This document shows, piece after piece, positions 1-6,080 of a DNA stretch of 9,948 bases. The position numbers were made by a program, and so were the translations under genes. Source of the stretch: an uncultured Gammaproteobacteria bacterium. Its GTDB lineage: Bacteria; Pseudomonadota; Gammaproteobacteria; Pseudomonadales; Azotimanducaceae_A. The stretch spans positions 1-9,948 of the forward strand of contig CAJWZG010000089.1 of the NCBI GenBank assembly GCA_913049565.1. Reading direction: 5' to 3'. Position 1 is the first letter of the stretch, and the number at the start of each line of letters is the position of its first letter. Under the pieces are notes generated by a model. That model saw only the letters and a program-made list of their open reading frames with translations, did no database searches and was not told the origin of the DNA.

Positions 1-2
1 AT

Positions 3-734
3 ACAGCAGAAGTCGTGGCTCGTCGTTATCAGGTAACACGCGAAGCACAAGACGAATACGCCTTGCAAAGTCAGGTTCGCTACCAAGCAGCCGTCGAGGC
101 AGGTTCGATTGCTGAAGAGATTGTTGGCATGAATGCCACGATGCTCAAGGTTAACAAAGAAACTGGCGAAGAAACTCATGAGGAAGTGTGGGTAGACAAG
201 GATGAATGCAACCGTCCGCAAACGACGTTGGAAGGGCTGGCATCGCTGGCTCCAGCATTTGAAGAAGATGGCTCTGTAACGGCAGGTAATGCTTCCCAGC
301 TATCTGACGGTGCTTCCATGACTTTGCTGATGAGCGCCGATCGCGCTGCACAGTTAGGGCTGACGCCCATGGGTATCTATCGTGGCTTTACGGTCGCGGG
401 TTGTGAGCCTGATGAAATGGGTATCGGCCCGGTTTTTGCGATTCCTCGATTGTTGAAAAATGCAGGCCTGTCTATCGATGACATCGACCTTTGGGAACTC
501 AATGAAGCGTTTGCATCTCAGTGCTTGTATTCACGCGATGCCCTAGGTATCGACAACGAGAAGTACAACGTGCTCGGTGGCAGTATCTCGATTGGTCACC
601 CGTTCGGTATGACAGGTTCACGTCAGACAGGCTCGATTTTGCGAGAACTGAAGCGCCGCAACAAGAAGTATGGTGTCGTCACCATGTGTATCGGTGGTGG
701 TCAGGGCGCAGCCGGTCTTTTTGAATCGGTATAA
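3..734 (+). CDS. Thiolase family protein (acetyl-CoA C-acyltransferase), 5'-truncated by the window
   Basis: This is the C-terminal part of a thiolase, which cleaves 3-ketoacyl-CoA with CoA to release acetyl-CoA, the last step of beta-oxidation; some members run in the biosynthetic direction. The frame is open from base 3, so the GTG at 15 is internal. The opening residues [20 protein letters not shown] match the usual thiolase mid-region. Counting from the GTG codon, NEAFA lies at 163-167, GHP at 194-196 with the catalytic His195, and CIGGGQG at 225-231 with the second active-site Cys225. The [10 protein letters not shown] segment is also typical. The acyl-accepting N-terminal Cys lies outside the window. 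Nothing visible separates a FadA-type degradative enzyme from other thiolases, and no FadB-like partner is in view. A terminator follows 45 bases after the stop codon. Family assignment is secure; substrate is unknown. Confidence 0.95.
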   Translation, partial: TAEVVARRYQVTREAQDEYALQSQVRYQAAVEAGSIAEEIVGMNATMLKVNKETGEETHEEVWVDKDECNRPQTTLEGLASLAPAFEEDGSVTAGNASQLSDGASMTLLMSADRAAQLGLTPMGIYRGFTVAGCEPDEMGIGPVFAIPRLLKNAGLSIDDIDLWELNEAFASQCLYSRDALGIDNEKYNVLGGSISIGHPFGMTGSRQTGSILRELKRRNKKYGVVTMCIGGGQGAAGLFESV

Positions 735-778
735 GCACTGTAAATTGTAGACCAGTGCGCTGAGCGTTTAGCTCGTTT

Positions 779-811
779 AAAAAGCGATCTCACACGAGGT
801 CGCTTTTTTTT
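779..811 (+). terminator. Intrinsic terminator after the thiolase gene
   Basis: The arms AAAAAGCGATCTC (779-791) and GAGGTCGCTTTTT (796-808) pair over 13 positions with one G-T wobble around an ACAC loop. The right arm runs into an eight-T tract at 804-811. It insulates the thiolase unit from the regulatory operon downstream. Confidence 0.9.
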
Positions 812-832
812 GCCTGCTGCAAAGTTTTTGCT

Positions 833-848
833 GTAACACTTTGAAACA
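833..848 (+). promoter_or_regulatory. Candidate OmpR-type direct-repeat site ahead of the two-component operon
   Basis: GTAACA (833-838) and GAAACA (843-848) are direct repeats spaced exactly 10 bp apart. OmpR/PhoB-family regulators bind tandem half-sites at about this spacing, and GxxxC half-sites are known for OmpR itself. A further GAAACA is at 865-870, out of the 10-bp phase. The pair lies about 65-80 bases upstream of the first gene of the operon, so autoregulation is a reasonable inference. I see no convincing -35/-10 pair next to it. Confidence 0.3.
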
Positions 849-911
849 TAGGCGACATGGCAGAGAAACAGCCGCAGCAGATAATAACGTTTCGCAAGGA
901 TTGTCAGAGGA

Positions 912-1682
912 ATGGTCAAAGGGCACCATGCACAAATGGCGGCAATAAATCGCAAAACAGCGGATGAGAGGCGGATAAGCAAACGCGCCCTCGGGGCAAC
1001 CCTGTGTGTTTGCCTGAGCGCATGCTTTTTCGCGCCTGTTATGGCCGATGATGCACTTGTACTGCCACTGACAGCCCAATCAGACCAGCAAATCGGAGGC
1101 CTGCTGCAGCGTTGGCCTGAGTTGGATGCGGCGCAGAGACGAGATTTATTGGCAGAGGTGCGAAAACGCATGAACTTGGCGAAAGCCAATGCAAATGCTA
1201 CCGCGCCGACGGCAAGCGTAGCGAACCTGGTAGGGTCAGCCCCCTCACTGACGGTGCGTATTAAACGTGCCCGGACGCTCCATCGTTACGGCAGTTCCTC
1301 TGCTGGCAGGGACGATCAGCAGCAGCGTTTGAACCAGAAAAATGCTGCGCAGGCTCAAGCGTTAGACAGAGCCAGAGACGTAGTGATCCGAACGACGATT
1401 ACACAAATTTTGCCCGACGGTAGTCGTTTGGTTCGTAAGAAAACGCTGATACCTGAAAGCTTGGGACAAGCCCCGACTACCGCCGTAAACGCATCCAGTC
1501 AGGCCGTCAAAGATAGGCCAAAAGTGAGAGTGATTCGCGCTCGCGTGAGATTCGGTGCCGGTTTTGATCAACGAATACGTAGGAGTAACGCTGGCCAAAA
1601 CGATGCATCTTCGGTTCGTCGTGTATCAACTCAGGGCAAGCTACAGCCACTGAGCCCGGCAGCAAAAACAGAGAGCAACTGA
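912..1682 (+). CDS. Exported basic protein of unknown function, first gene of a two-component operon
   Basis: I do not recognise a named family. The 256-residue product has an N-terminal Sec signal: basic residues around RRISKR (20-25), a hydrophobic core at about 26-42, and a likely cleavage after VMA (Ala45). The mature protein should therefore be periplasmic. Residues 64-87 form an amphipathic stretch, LLQRWPELDAAQRRDLLAEV then RKRM, recalling the W..L...QR..LL pattern of some small helical periplasmic proteins. The rest is rich in Arg, Ala, Gln and Ser, low in acidic residues in its C-terminal third, and probably partly disordered. A start at 936 would keep the signal intact; I used 912 because AAGGA sits 11 bases upstream. 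Its stop codon lies one base before the response regulator ATG, so the genes are almost certainly co-transcribed. An accessory role in sensing is inference only. Confidence 0.8.
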   Translation: MVKGHHAQMAAINRKTADERRISKRALGATLCVCLSACFFAPVMADDALVLPLTAQSDQQIGGLLQRWPELDAAQRRDLLAEVRKRMNLAKANANATAPTASVANLVGSAPSLTVRIKRARTLHRYGSSSAGRDDQQQRLNQKNAAQAQALDRARDVVIRTTITQILPDGSRLVRKKTLIPESLGQAPTTAVNASSQAVKDRPKVRVIRARVRFGAGFDQRIRRSNAGQNDASSVRRVSTQGKLQPLSPAAKTESN

Positions 1683-1683
1683 T

Positions 1684-2418
1684 ATGGCGGTGGCAAATAT
1701 TCAAGAATCTGAGGCAGAGGCCGAACGAATACTGCTGCTCGATGATGATCTAGAAATTTGCGAGCTTACCCAAGCCTATTTGCAGCAACAGGGTTTCGTC
1801 GTCGATACTGTTCAATCCGGGGATGCGCTGGACGCTTATCTCGAAGACAATGAGATAGATCTGCTGGTACTGGATCTGATGCTGCCTGGAGAACATGGTC
1901 TCGCCATTGCCCAACGGCTTAAAAAGCGCAGAGATATGCCGATTATCATCATCTCCGCACAAGGGGATGATGTGGACAGAATCGTTGGCTTGGAACTTGG
2001 CGCCGATGACTACCTGGCGAAGCCTTTCAATCCCAGAGAACTGCTTGCGCGAATACGTGCCGTGTTGCGCCGCTCAAGCCGGCTAGCCCAAGATGCTGAT
2101 GAGTCTCCAACCAGTGTGAGCTTTGGTGAGTTTGTACTGGACCTATCCGCCCATCAACTGCGCCGAGGCGATGAGGATATACCCCTAACATCTGGCGAAT
2201 TCGACTTAATGGCCATCTTGGTAGCCCACCCGAACAAAGTTTTGCATCGTGACCGCATATTGGATTTGTTGACTGGTGCGGAGCGGTCGCCGTTCGATCG
2301 CTCTATCGATGTGCGGGTAACGCGACTTCGCTCGAAACTAGAGGTCGATCCCGCGAATCCTATATTCATAAAGACGATATGGGGCAAGGGCTATATGTTT
2401 TGCCCTGCCTCAACCTAA
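1684..2418 (+). CDS. OmpR-family response regulator (receiver plus winged helix)
   Basis: A 244-residue cytoplasmic DNA-binding response regulator, phosphorylated by the sensor kinase encoded next to it. The receiver spans about residues 14-130: acidic pocket Asp20-Asp22, phospho-acceptor Asp64 in LVLDLMLPGE, switch residue Ser91 and conserved Lys113 in AKPFNPRELLARIRAVLRR. The C-terminal OmpR/PhoB winged-helix domain spans about 145-240, with LTSGEFDLM, the recognition region around DRSIDVRVTRLRSKLE, and the wing WGKGYMF. The LDLMLPGE, VDRIVGLELGADDY and PFNPRELLARIR segments are especially close to E. coli OmpR, so this is an OmpR-type protein rather than PhoB or KdpE. The start follows the preceding stop by one base, implying translational coupling, and no strong separate Shine-Dalgarno is visible. 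The target genes are unknown. Confidence 0.95.
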   Translation: MAVANIQESEAEAERILLLDDDLEICELTQAYLQQQGFVVDTVQSGDALDAYLEDNEIDLLVLDLMLPGEHGLAIAQRLKKRRDMPIIIISAQGDDVDRIVGLELGADDYLAKPFNPRELLARIRAVLRRSSRLAQDADESPTSVSFGEFVLDLSAHQLRRGDEDIPLTSGEFDLMAILVAHPNKVLHRDRILDLLTGAERSPFDRSIDVRVTRLRSKLEVDPANPIFIKTIWGKGYMFCPAST

Positions 2419-2465
2419 GCCGTTAGCGCGTCACAAAAGATCGTGATCACTCGGATCTCTCGGGT

Positions 2466-3788
2466 ATGAAGGTGCTGCATAAAATCCGTCACTCAGCGTG
2501 GCTGCAACCCAAGTCTCTCCTGGGTAGAACCAACCTCACCCTTGCATTCAGCTCATTTTTGATCGCGGTAGTTGCCACTATTGCGTTGAACGTGTTCGTC
2601 ATTGATCCGATCGCTGAGCGTTCCGCAGACGACGAAGCGGCATTGCTGGTTCTGTCTGCGCAAACATGGGTGGAGTTACCGCCTGAGGCGCGCCCCTATT
2701 TCGAACTTGAGCTGGCACAAAGCCATGATTTGATTATCAGCGTAGCGGAGCAATCCTTGCCGCCGCTATCACGTTACCTGCCGTTTACAGAAATGTTGCT
2801 AGACAAGCTTCGGGCGCGTTTGGATCTCGATGTCCGGATGTATGATGGCGAAGATCTGGTTTGGGTTGATGTACCTATGGCGGGGTATAACTTGCAGATT
2901 GGATTTTCACCTGACCGTCGAGACGTGCAGCTGCTGTATGTTGCTATTGTCATCGTGACACTGGGTGCCGGCATTGTGTCACTAACATCGCTGTTGATTG
3001 TGAGAAGAATTGCCCGCCCGCTGGTTCAAGTGGCGCAACAGGCTGAGGCGTTTAGAGGGTTAGCCGATATTGAGCCACTACCCGAGGCGGGACCGAGAGA
3101 ATTGGTGTCGCTGGCGCGTAACTTCAACACGATGGCGGATGAAATCGCTCGCTTGTTGGCAAACCGCACCACACTGATGGCAGGTATCTCTCATGACTTG
3201 CGCACGCCTCTGACCCGCATGCGGTTGGCGCTAGAGTTACTTCCCGGCGACGTTGATCCAGAATTGGTGCAGCGTTTTCAGCGTAATTTAGAGGCTATGG
3301 ATGCTTTGATTGGTGATGCGCTGCGCTTTGCGCGAGGTACCGGTGAAAGATCTGAGGCCGTGGCCTTGGCACCCTACGTTAGGTCTGTGCTGGAAACTTT
3401 TGATCAGAAAATTGAACTGTTTTGCGAGATCGACGACGAGCTGACTTTAGCGCTGCCGCCTAACGCGTTCACACGAGTGCTCGTGAACTTAGTCGGCAAT
3501 GGGATCAAGTATGCGAATCGAGTCAGCGTATCTTTGAGCGCAAATGAGATTATCGTCAGCGACGACGGCCCGGGGATAGCAGAATACGAACGAAGCAACG
3601 TGTTTGAGCCGTTTTACAGATTAGATGCCTCTCGTAGTCAAAGTACTGGGGGAAGTGGACTGGGCTTGGCGGTCGTTCAGCAACTGAGCTCCGCGCATGG
3701 CTGGCAGATCGAGATCCGCGATGCCAAGCCTCGGGGTGCGGCATTCCATTGGCAGCTTCACGACAGCGGCGCCAAGAGGCGCGGATAG
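2466..3788 (+). CDS. EnvZ-like membrane sensor histidine kinase
   Basis: A 440-residue inner-membrane histidine kinase, the likely partner of the OmpR-like regulator upstream. Membrane segments are at about 26-46 and 157-179, enclosing a periplasmic sensor region of about 110 residues, which is followed by a HAMP linker at about 180-232. The dimerisation/phospho-acceptor motif MAGISHDLRTPLTRMRLALE carries His243 and is nearly the EnvZ sequence. The ATPase domain has the N box (NLVGNGIKYA, Asn341/Asn345), G1 box (DDGPG, 366-370), F box (VFEPFYRLD) and G2 box (GGSGLGLAVV, 395-404), so all catalytic elements are present. The gene starts 47 bases after the regulator stop with only a weak ribosome binding site; no better in-frame start exists upstream. 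The signal is unknown; EnvZ homology alone does not establish osmosensing. Confidence 0.95.
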   Translation: MKVLHKIRHSAWLQPKSLLGRTNLTLAFSSFLIAVVATIALNVFVIDPIAERSADDEAALLVLSAQTWVELPPEARPYFELELAQSHDLIISVAEQSLPPLSRYLPFTEMLLDKLRARLDLDVRMYDGEDLVWVDVPMAGYNLQIGFSPDRRDVQLLYVAIVIVTLGAGIVSLTSLLIVRRIARPLVQVAQQAEAFRGLADIEPLPEAGPRELVSLARNFNTMADEIARLLANRTTLMAGISHDLRTPLTRMRLALELLPGDVDPELVQRFQRNLEAMDALIGDALRFARGTGERSEAVALAPYVRSVLETFDQKIELFCEIDDELTLALPPNAFTRVLVNLVGNGIKYANRVSVSLSANEIIVSDDGPGIAEYERSNVFEPFYRLDASRSQSTGGSGLGLAVVQQLSSAHGWQIEIRDAKPRGAAFHWQLHDSGAKRRG

Positions 3789-3794
3789 ACAACG

Positions 3795-3810
3795 TGTGAT
3801 TCCTGTCACG
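3795..3810 (+). promoter_or_regulatory. CRP-like binding site just after the kinase gene
   Basis: TGTGA (3795-3799), a six-base spacer, then TCACG (3806-3810) matches the CRP/Vfr consensus TGTGA-N6-TCACA at nine of ten positions. It begins six bases after the kinase stop codon, so any promoter it serves would drive transcription of the downstream gap rather than the kinase. One such match can occur by chance. Confidence 0.35.
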
Positions 3811-3855
3811 GTTTTTGCCGACCGGTACGACTGATGAAATTTATGGGTGATGAAT

Positions 3856-3871
3856 GATACAAAATGTCACA
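3856..3871 (+). promoter_or_regulatory. Second GNNACA-N4-GNNACA direct repeat, after the kinase gene
   Basis: GATACA (3856-3861) and GTCACA (3866-3871) are spaced 10 bp apart, the same pattern (G, two bases, ACA, four bases, repeat) as the pair at 833-848 ahead of the operon. The shared architecture suggests a second target of the OmpR-like regulator. The motif is short and degenerate, so it may be coincidental. Confidence 0.25.
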
Positions 3872-4054
3872 AAAATCGACCCAGCCGAAATGCCCTGGAA
3901 ACGCAGACAACGCATATTGACACTGTCTCCGAAAGGGGGCAGTTCTCTCCAAGATCTCGAGAGCGGGTGATTTAGTGAGAAGGCCAGCGATAAATAATGT
4001 CGCTGATTAATCGATCTAAGTAGCAGATGCTCTGAAGTGCACGAGATCGCATGT

Positions 4055-4095
4055 AGAGCCGCCGGTTTTCTCTCCAGGCCGGTGGCTCTTTTATT
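4055..4095 (+). terminator. Strong intrinsic terminator between the kinase and hydratase genes
   Basis: AGAGCCGCCGG (4055-4065) pairs with CCGGTGGCTCT (4079-4089) through 11 positions with one G-T wobble; the 13-base loop is pyrimidine-rich. A T-rich tail follows (4089-4095). It lies 266 bases after the kinase stop codon, unusually far for a simple operon terminator. Confidence 0.88.
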
Positions 4096-4128
4096 TCTGG
4101 TCGCGTAACGTCAAATCCCCATCATCAC

Positions 4129-4157
4129 TTGCGCGACGCGAGGGATTCATCAACGAT
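4129..4157 (+). promoter_or_regulatory. Weak candidate promoter for the enoyl-CoA hydratase gene
   Basis: TTGCGC (4129-4134) and AACGAT (4152-4157) are 17 bases apart and would start transcription near 4164, giving a leader of about 20 bases. Each box matches only three of six consensus bases. It is listed because a promoter is expected between the terminator and the gene. Confidence 0.2.
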
Positions 4158-4183
4158 GTGCTTTTCGCAAGGCACCTACGGTT

Positions 4184-4993
4184 ATGAACGAACGACCTCC
4201 CGGCACGAATTCCACTCCAGCATTCGACAATGTTCTTTATGAGCGCCACGGCCCGCTGGCACTTATCACTATTAATCGGCCTGAAAAACACAACGCCATA
4301 TCACTTGGCACGTTGGATGATTTGCATGGTGCGGTTGATCTAGCGGCCTATGACGACAATGTGCGTGCGATCTCGATCACGGGCGCGGGCGGCAAAGCGT
4401 TTGCCGCTGGCTCTGATTTGTCCGAAGTGGTTGACCGAGATTTCAAAAAAGCTTTGGAACCGATCGTGCAAGGTCTGGCTGAGAAGCTCGAACGTACGCC
4501 AAAACCGACTATTGCCGCTATCGACGGAATCTGTATGGGCGGAGGGCTGGAGGTGGCGTTGGGCTGCGATTTGCGCGTAGCTACACCGCATTCAAGGTTT
4601 GCTACGCCGGAAGGTAAGTTGGGTATCATCCCAGGGGGAGGAGCTACGGCACGTTTGCCACGACTAATAGGCCGCGGCTGGGGCATGGAAATGATGCTCA
4701 TGGGTGAGCCTATCGATGCAGACCGTGCACTGCAGATTGGTCTCATTACACGGCTTGTCGAAAGTGAAGAACTGATTCCAGAGGTGCAGCGCATGGCCGA
4801 ACACCTTGCGTCGTTTGCGCCCTTTGTGCCGAGAACGATGAAAGCCATGGTGCATTTTGGAATGGAGGCAAGCCTAGCTGGGGCGTTGATGTTCGAGAAA
4901 TACGCGCAGGGTGCACTAGTGCAAACTGAGGATAAAGCCGAAGGTATCAGTGCATTTTTGGAGAAGAGAACGCCTCAGTTCAAAGGCAAGTAG
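4184..4993 (+). CDS. Enoyl-CoA hydratase/isomerase family protein (crotonase fold)
   Basis: A 269-residue cytosolic crotonase of normal family length. Such enzymes typically add water to trans-2-enoyl-CoA to give (S)-3-hydroxyacyl-CoA. The CoA-binding/oxyanion region is AFAAGSDL (72-79), followed by the second oxyanion segment GICMGGGLEVALGCDL (115-130). Both acidic residues of classical hydratases align: Glu123 in GGGLE and Glu143 in TPEGKLGIIPGG, so hydration is plausible rather than only isomerase or hydrolase activity. The region RLPRLIGRGWGMEMMLMGEPIDADRA, given here as family-typical text spanning about 158-183, continues the fold. AAGG (4169-4172) lies 11 bases before the ATG. The gene is 94 bases ahead of the dehydratase pair, so it may be co-transcribed, although that pair also has a promoter candidate. 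Exact substrate is not determinable. Confidence 0.92.
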   Translation: MNERPPGTNSTPAFDNVLYERHGPLALITINRPEKHNAISLGTLDDLHGAVDLAAYDDNVRAISITGAGGKAFAAGSDLSEVVDRDFKKALEPIVQGLAEKLERTPKPTIAAIDGICMGGGLEVALGCDLRVATPHSRFATPEGKLGIIPGGGATARLPRLIGRGWGMEMMLMGEPIDADRALQIGLITRLVESEELIPEVQRMAEHLASFAPFVPRTMKAMVHFGMEASLAGALMFEKYAQGALVQTEDKAEGISAFLEKRTPQFKGK

Positions 4994-5025
4994 CCATAAT
5001 CGGCAAGTGCAGGTCAGCGCGCGTC

Positions 5026-5055
5026 TTGTCGAAACCCCTGTCTTTCAGACATACT
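5026..5055 (+). promoter_or_regulatory. Putative promoter with an operator-like palindrome, upstream of the dehydratase pair
   Basis: TTGTCG (5026-5031) and CATACT (5050-5055) each match the sigma-70 consensus at four of six positions, with an 18-base spacer. The perfect inverted repeat TGTCT-TTC-AGACA occupies 5039-5051, within the spacer and touching the -10, where a repressor would block transcription. The palindrome has no following T-run, so it is not an intrinsic terminator. Both promoter and operator are inferred from sequence shape. Confidence 0.35.
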
Positions 5056-5087
5056 CTCGGTGTAATTAAGTTAAAGGAGGGGGCCGA

Positions 5088-5582
5088 ATGGCTACAGAGA
5101 AATTCCCGGTTGAGGGCAGTCATATCATGATGTTTGCCCGGTCAATCGCAGATGACAATCAGGTGTATTACGACGAGGATTACGCAAAATCGACTGAGGC
5201 AGGTGGGGTTATTGCACCGCCAACCTTTGCCCAATCTTCGGCGCAATTTGACCCAAATTATTTTTTACGTCCAAAAATCGGCGAAGAGTGGTTTGGTTCA
5301 GGCAAAGAAGCCACTAGCGTTACCAAGAAGGAGTCACCGGGCGGTGGCGGCGGCGGTGGAGGCCTGCATGCAGAGCAGCATTTTGAATACCACCGGCATA
5401 TTGGCCCGGGCGACGTACTCTCTGCTGAAGTAAAGCCAGGCAAAACGTGGGAAAAAGAAGGGAAACGCTCGGGTAAGCTGGTGTTTAGCGAAACCATTAC
5501 CGAATACCGTGATCAAAACGGTGAGTTAGCAATAACAGCTCGAGGCGTCGGTGTGCGCACCGAACGTCCCGTCGATCAATAG
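5088..5582 (+). CDS. HadA-like dehydratase subunit (MaoC N-terminal/FAS1-like hot-dog domain)
   Basis: A 164-residue single hot-dog protein of the MaoC-N/FAS1-like dehydratase family, comparable to the substrate-binding subunit HadA or HadC of mycobacterial (R)-3-hydroxyacyl-ACP dehydratase. Family signatures are FARSIADDNQVYYDE (16-30), GGVIAPPTF (39-47), and LHAEQHFEYHRHIGPGDVL (93-111). The catalytic Asp/His pair of hydratase-2 enzymes is not preserved: the equivalent stretch reads ADDNQVYYD, with Tyr where the His would be. That fits a non-catalytic partner of the next gene. An uninterrupted run of eight glycines (85-92, codons at 5340-5363) sits in the loop before LHAEQ, longer than I would expect. 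A very strong Shine-Dalgarno, AAAGGAGG (5073-5080), lies seven bases before the ATG. The next gene starts eight bases after the stop. Confidence 0.88.
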   Translation: MATEKFPVEGSHIMMFARSIADDNQVYYDEDYAKSTEAGGVIAPPTFAQSSAQFDPNYFLRPKIGEEWFGSGKEATSVTKKESPGGGGGGGGLHAEQHFEYHRHIGPGDVLSAEVKPGKTWEKEGKRSGKLVFSETITEYRDQNGELAITARGVGVRTERPVDQ

Positions 5583-5590
5583 GGGGAGTA

Positions 5591-5998
5591 ATGGCACTTT
5601 CAGCAAGCAATTTAAAGGCAGGTGATACCTACACCGAGTGTTTGGTAGAGGACCTTTCTCGTACTCAGATCGTAATGTACGCGGGTGCGTCAGGCGACTA
5701 CAACCCGGTGCATACCGATGAAAAGTTCACCAAGGAAATCGCAGGTTATCCTTCGGTCTTTGCTCACGGCATGTTGACCATGGGTATGACAGGGCGAATG
5801 CTCACAAACTACGTAGGCGATGGTCGGCTGACCAAGTACGGCGTGCGGTTCACCAGTCAAGTCTGGCCCGGTGATACGTTGAACTCTACAGCGACCGTCG
5901 TGGACGTAGCTGACGGTATGGTAAACTTGAACGTCGAAACGACAAATCAAGATGGTGCGATGGTGCTGTCAGGCTACGCTGTTGCCCGGGTCGACTAG
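5591..5998 (+). CDS. HadB-like MaoC-family (R)-specific dehydratase/hydratase, catalytic subunit
   Basis: A 135-residue single hot-dog MaoC-like enzyme that should interconvert (R)-3-hydroxyacyl and trans-2-enoyl thioesters. The hydratase-2 motif is complete: YAGASGDYNPVHTDEKF (30-46), with catalytic Asp36 and His41, the residue numbers I recall for mycobacterial HadB. The conserved substrate-helix region FAHGMLTMGMTGRML (57-71) and the strand VRFTSQVWPGDTL follow. Together with the preceding non-catalytic HadA-like subunit it very probably forms a heterodimer with one working active site. GGGGAG just after the upstream stop serves as ribosome binding site, and a terminator follows within 60 bases. 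Its stereochemistry is opposite to that expected for the crotonase upstream, so it may serve a branch, an epimerisation or a synthetic route. CoA versus ACP preference is unknown. Confidence 0.9.
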   Translation: MALSASNLKAGDTYTECLVEDLSRTQIVMYAGASGDYNPVHTDEKFTKEIAGYPSVFAHGMLTMGMTGRMLTNYVGDGRLTKYGVRFTSQVWPGDTLNSTATVVDVADGMVNLNVETTNQDGAMVLSGYAVARVD

Positions 5999-6022
5999 AT
6001 CTGCGTAGCAAAAGGCTCTTAT

Positions 6023-6056
6023 AAGCGGGCGTCCGGAAGGATGGCCCGCTTTTCTT
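6023..6056 (+). terminator. Intrinsic terminator between the convergent dehydratase and SDR genes
   Basis: AAGCGGGC (6023-6030) pairs perfectly with GCCCGCTT (6044-6051), and the inner TCC/GGA bases can extend the stem around a GGAA-like loop. TTTTCTT follows on the plus strand. On the minus strand the tail is a poorer TTATAAG, so it probably acts mainly on the plus-strand dehydratase pair but might slow transcription from the SDR side. Confidence 0.82.
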
Positions 6057-6080
6057 GATGCCCAATGGTTACTTCGGGTG

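Larger units (their letters stand above)
3789..4183 (+). other. 395-base gene-free stretch with regulatory motifs and a structured, terminator-ended segment
   Basis: No convincing protein gene lies here. In order it holds a CRP-like palindrome (3795-3810), a 10-bp-spaced direct repeat (3856-3871) that overlaps a possible extended -10 (TG at 3855-3856, TACAAA at 3858-3863), and a hairpin with perfect 6-bp arms CAGCGA (3985-3990) and TCGCTG (4000-4005) around the AU-rich loop TAAATAATG. CGATCT (4012-4017) is complementary to AGATCG (4044-4049), and GCTCT (4029-4033) to AGAGC (4055-4059), which is part of the terminator 5' arm. A strong terminator ends this segment. After it is a leader of about 90 bases for the hydratase gene. 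The segment may be the kinase 3' UTR or an independent small RNA of up to about 225 nt. Confidence 0.4.

Noticed and set aside
15..17. GTG at 15 as the thiolase start codon
   Set aside because: The frame is open upstream, and the residues before it (TAEV) match conserved thiolase sequence; the gene starts outside the window.
701..1189. A 162-codon minus-strand ORF across the thiolase terminator and the start of the exported-protein gene
   Set aside because: It reads through a strong intrinsic terminator and a signal-peptide-encoding gene; low-complexity basic product without motifs.
3917..3945. Perfect -35-like TTGACA at 3917-3922
   Set aside because: At 16-18 bases downstream the candidate -10 sequences (around CAGTTC) match the consensus poorly, so it is not called as a promoter.
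3850..3975. A 41-codon plus-strand ORF in the gap after the kinase gene
   Set aside because: Its ATG has only a GGGTG directly abutting it, not at ribosome-binding distance; the composition looks random, and it overlaps the repeat motifs. No supporting evidence for translation.
4348..4848. A 166-codon minus-strand ORF antisense to the enoyl-CoA hydratase gene
   Set aside because: The plus strand encodes a complete crotonase with all motifs; the antisense frame has no recognisable motif and is a codon-bias shadow.
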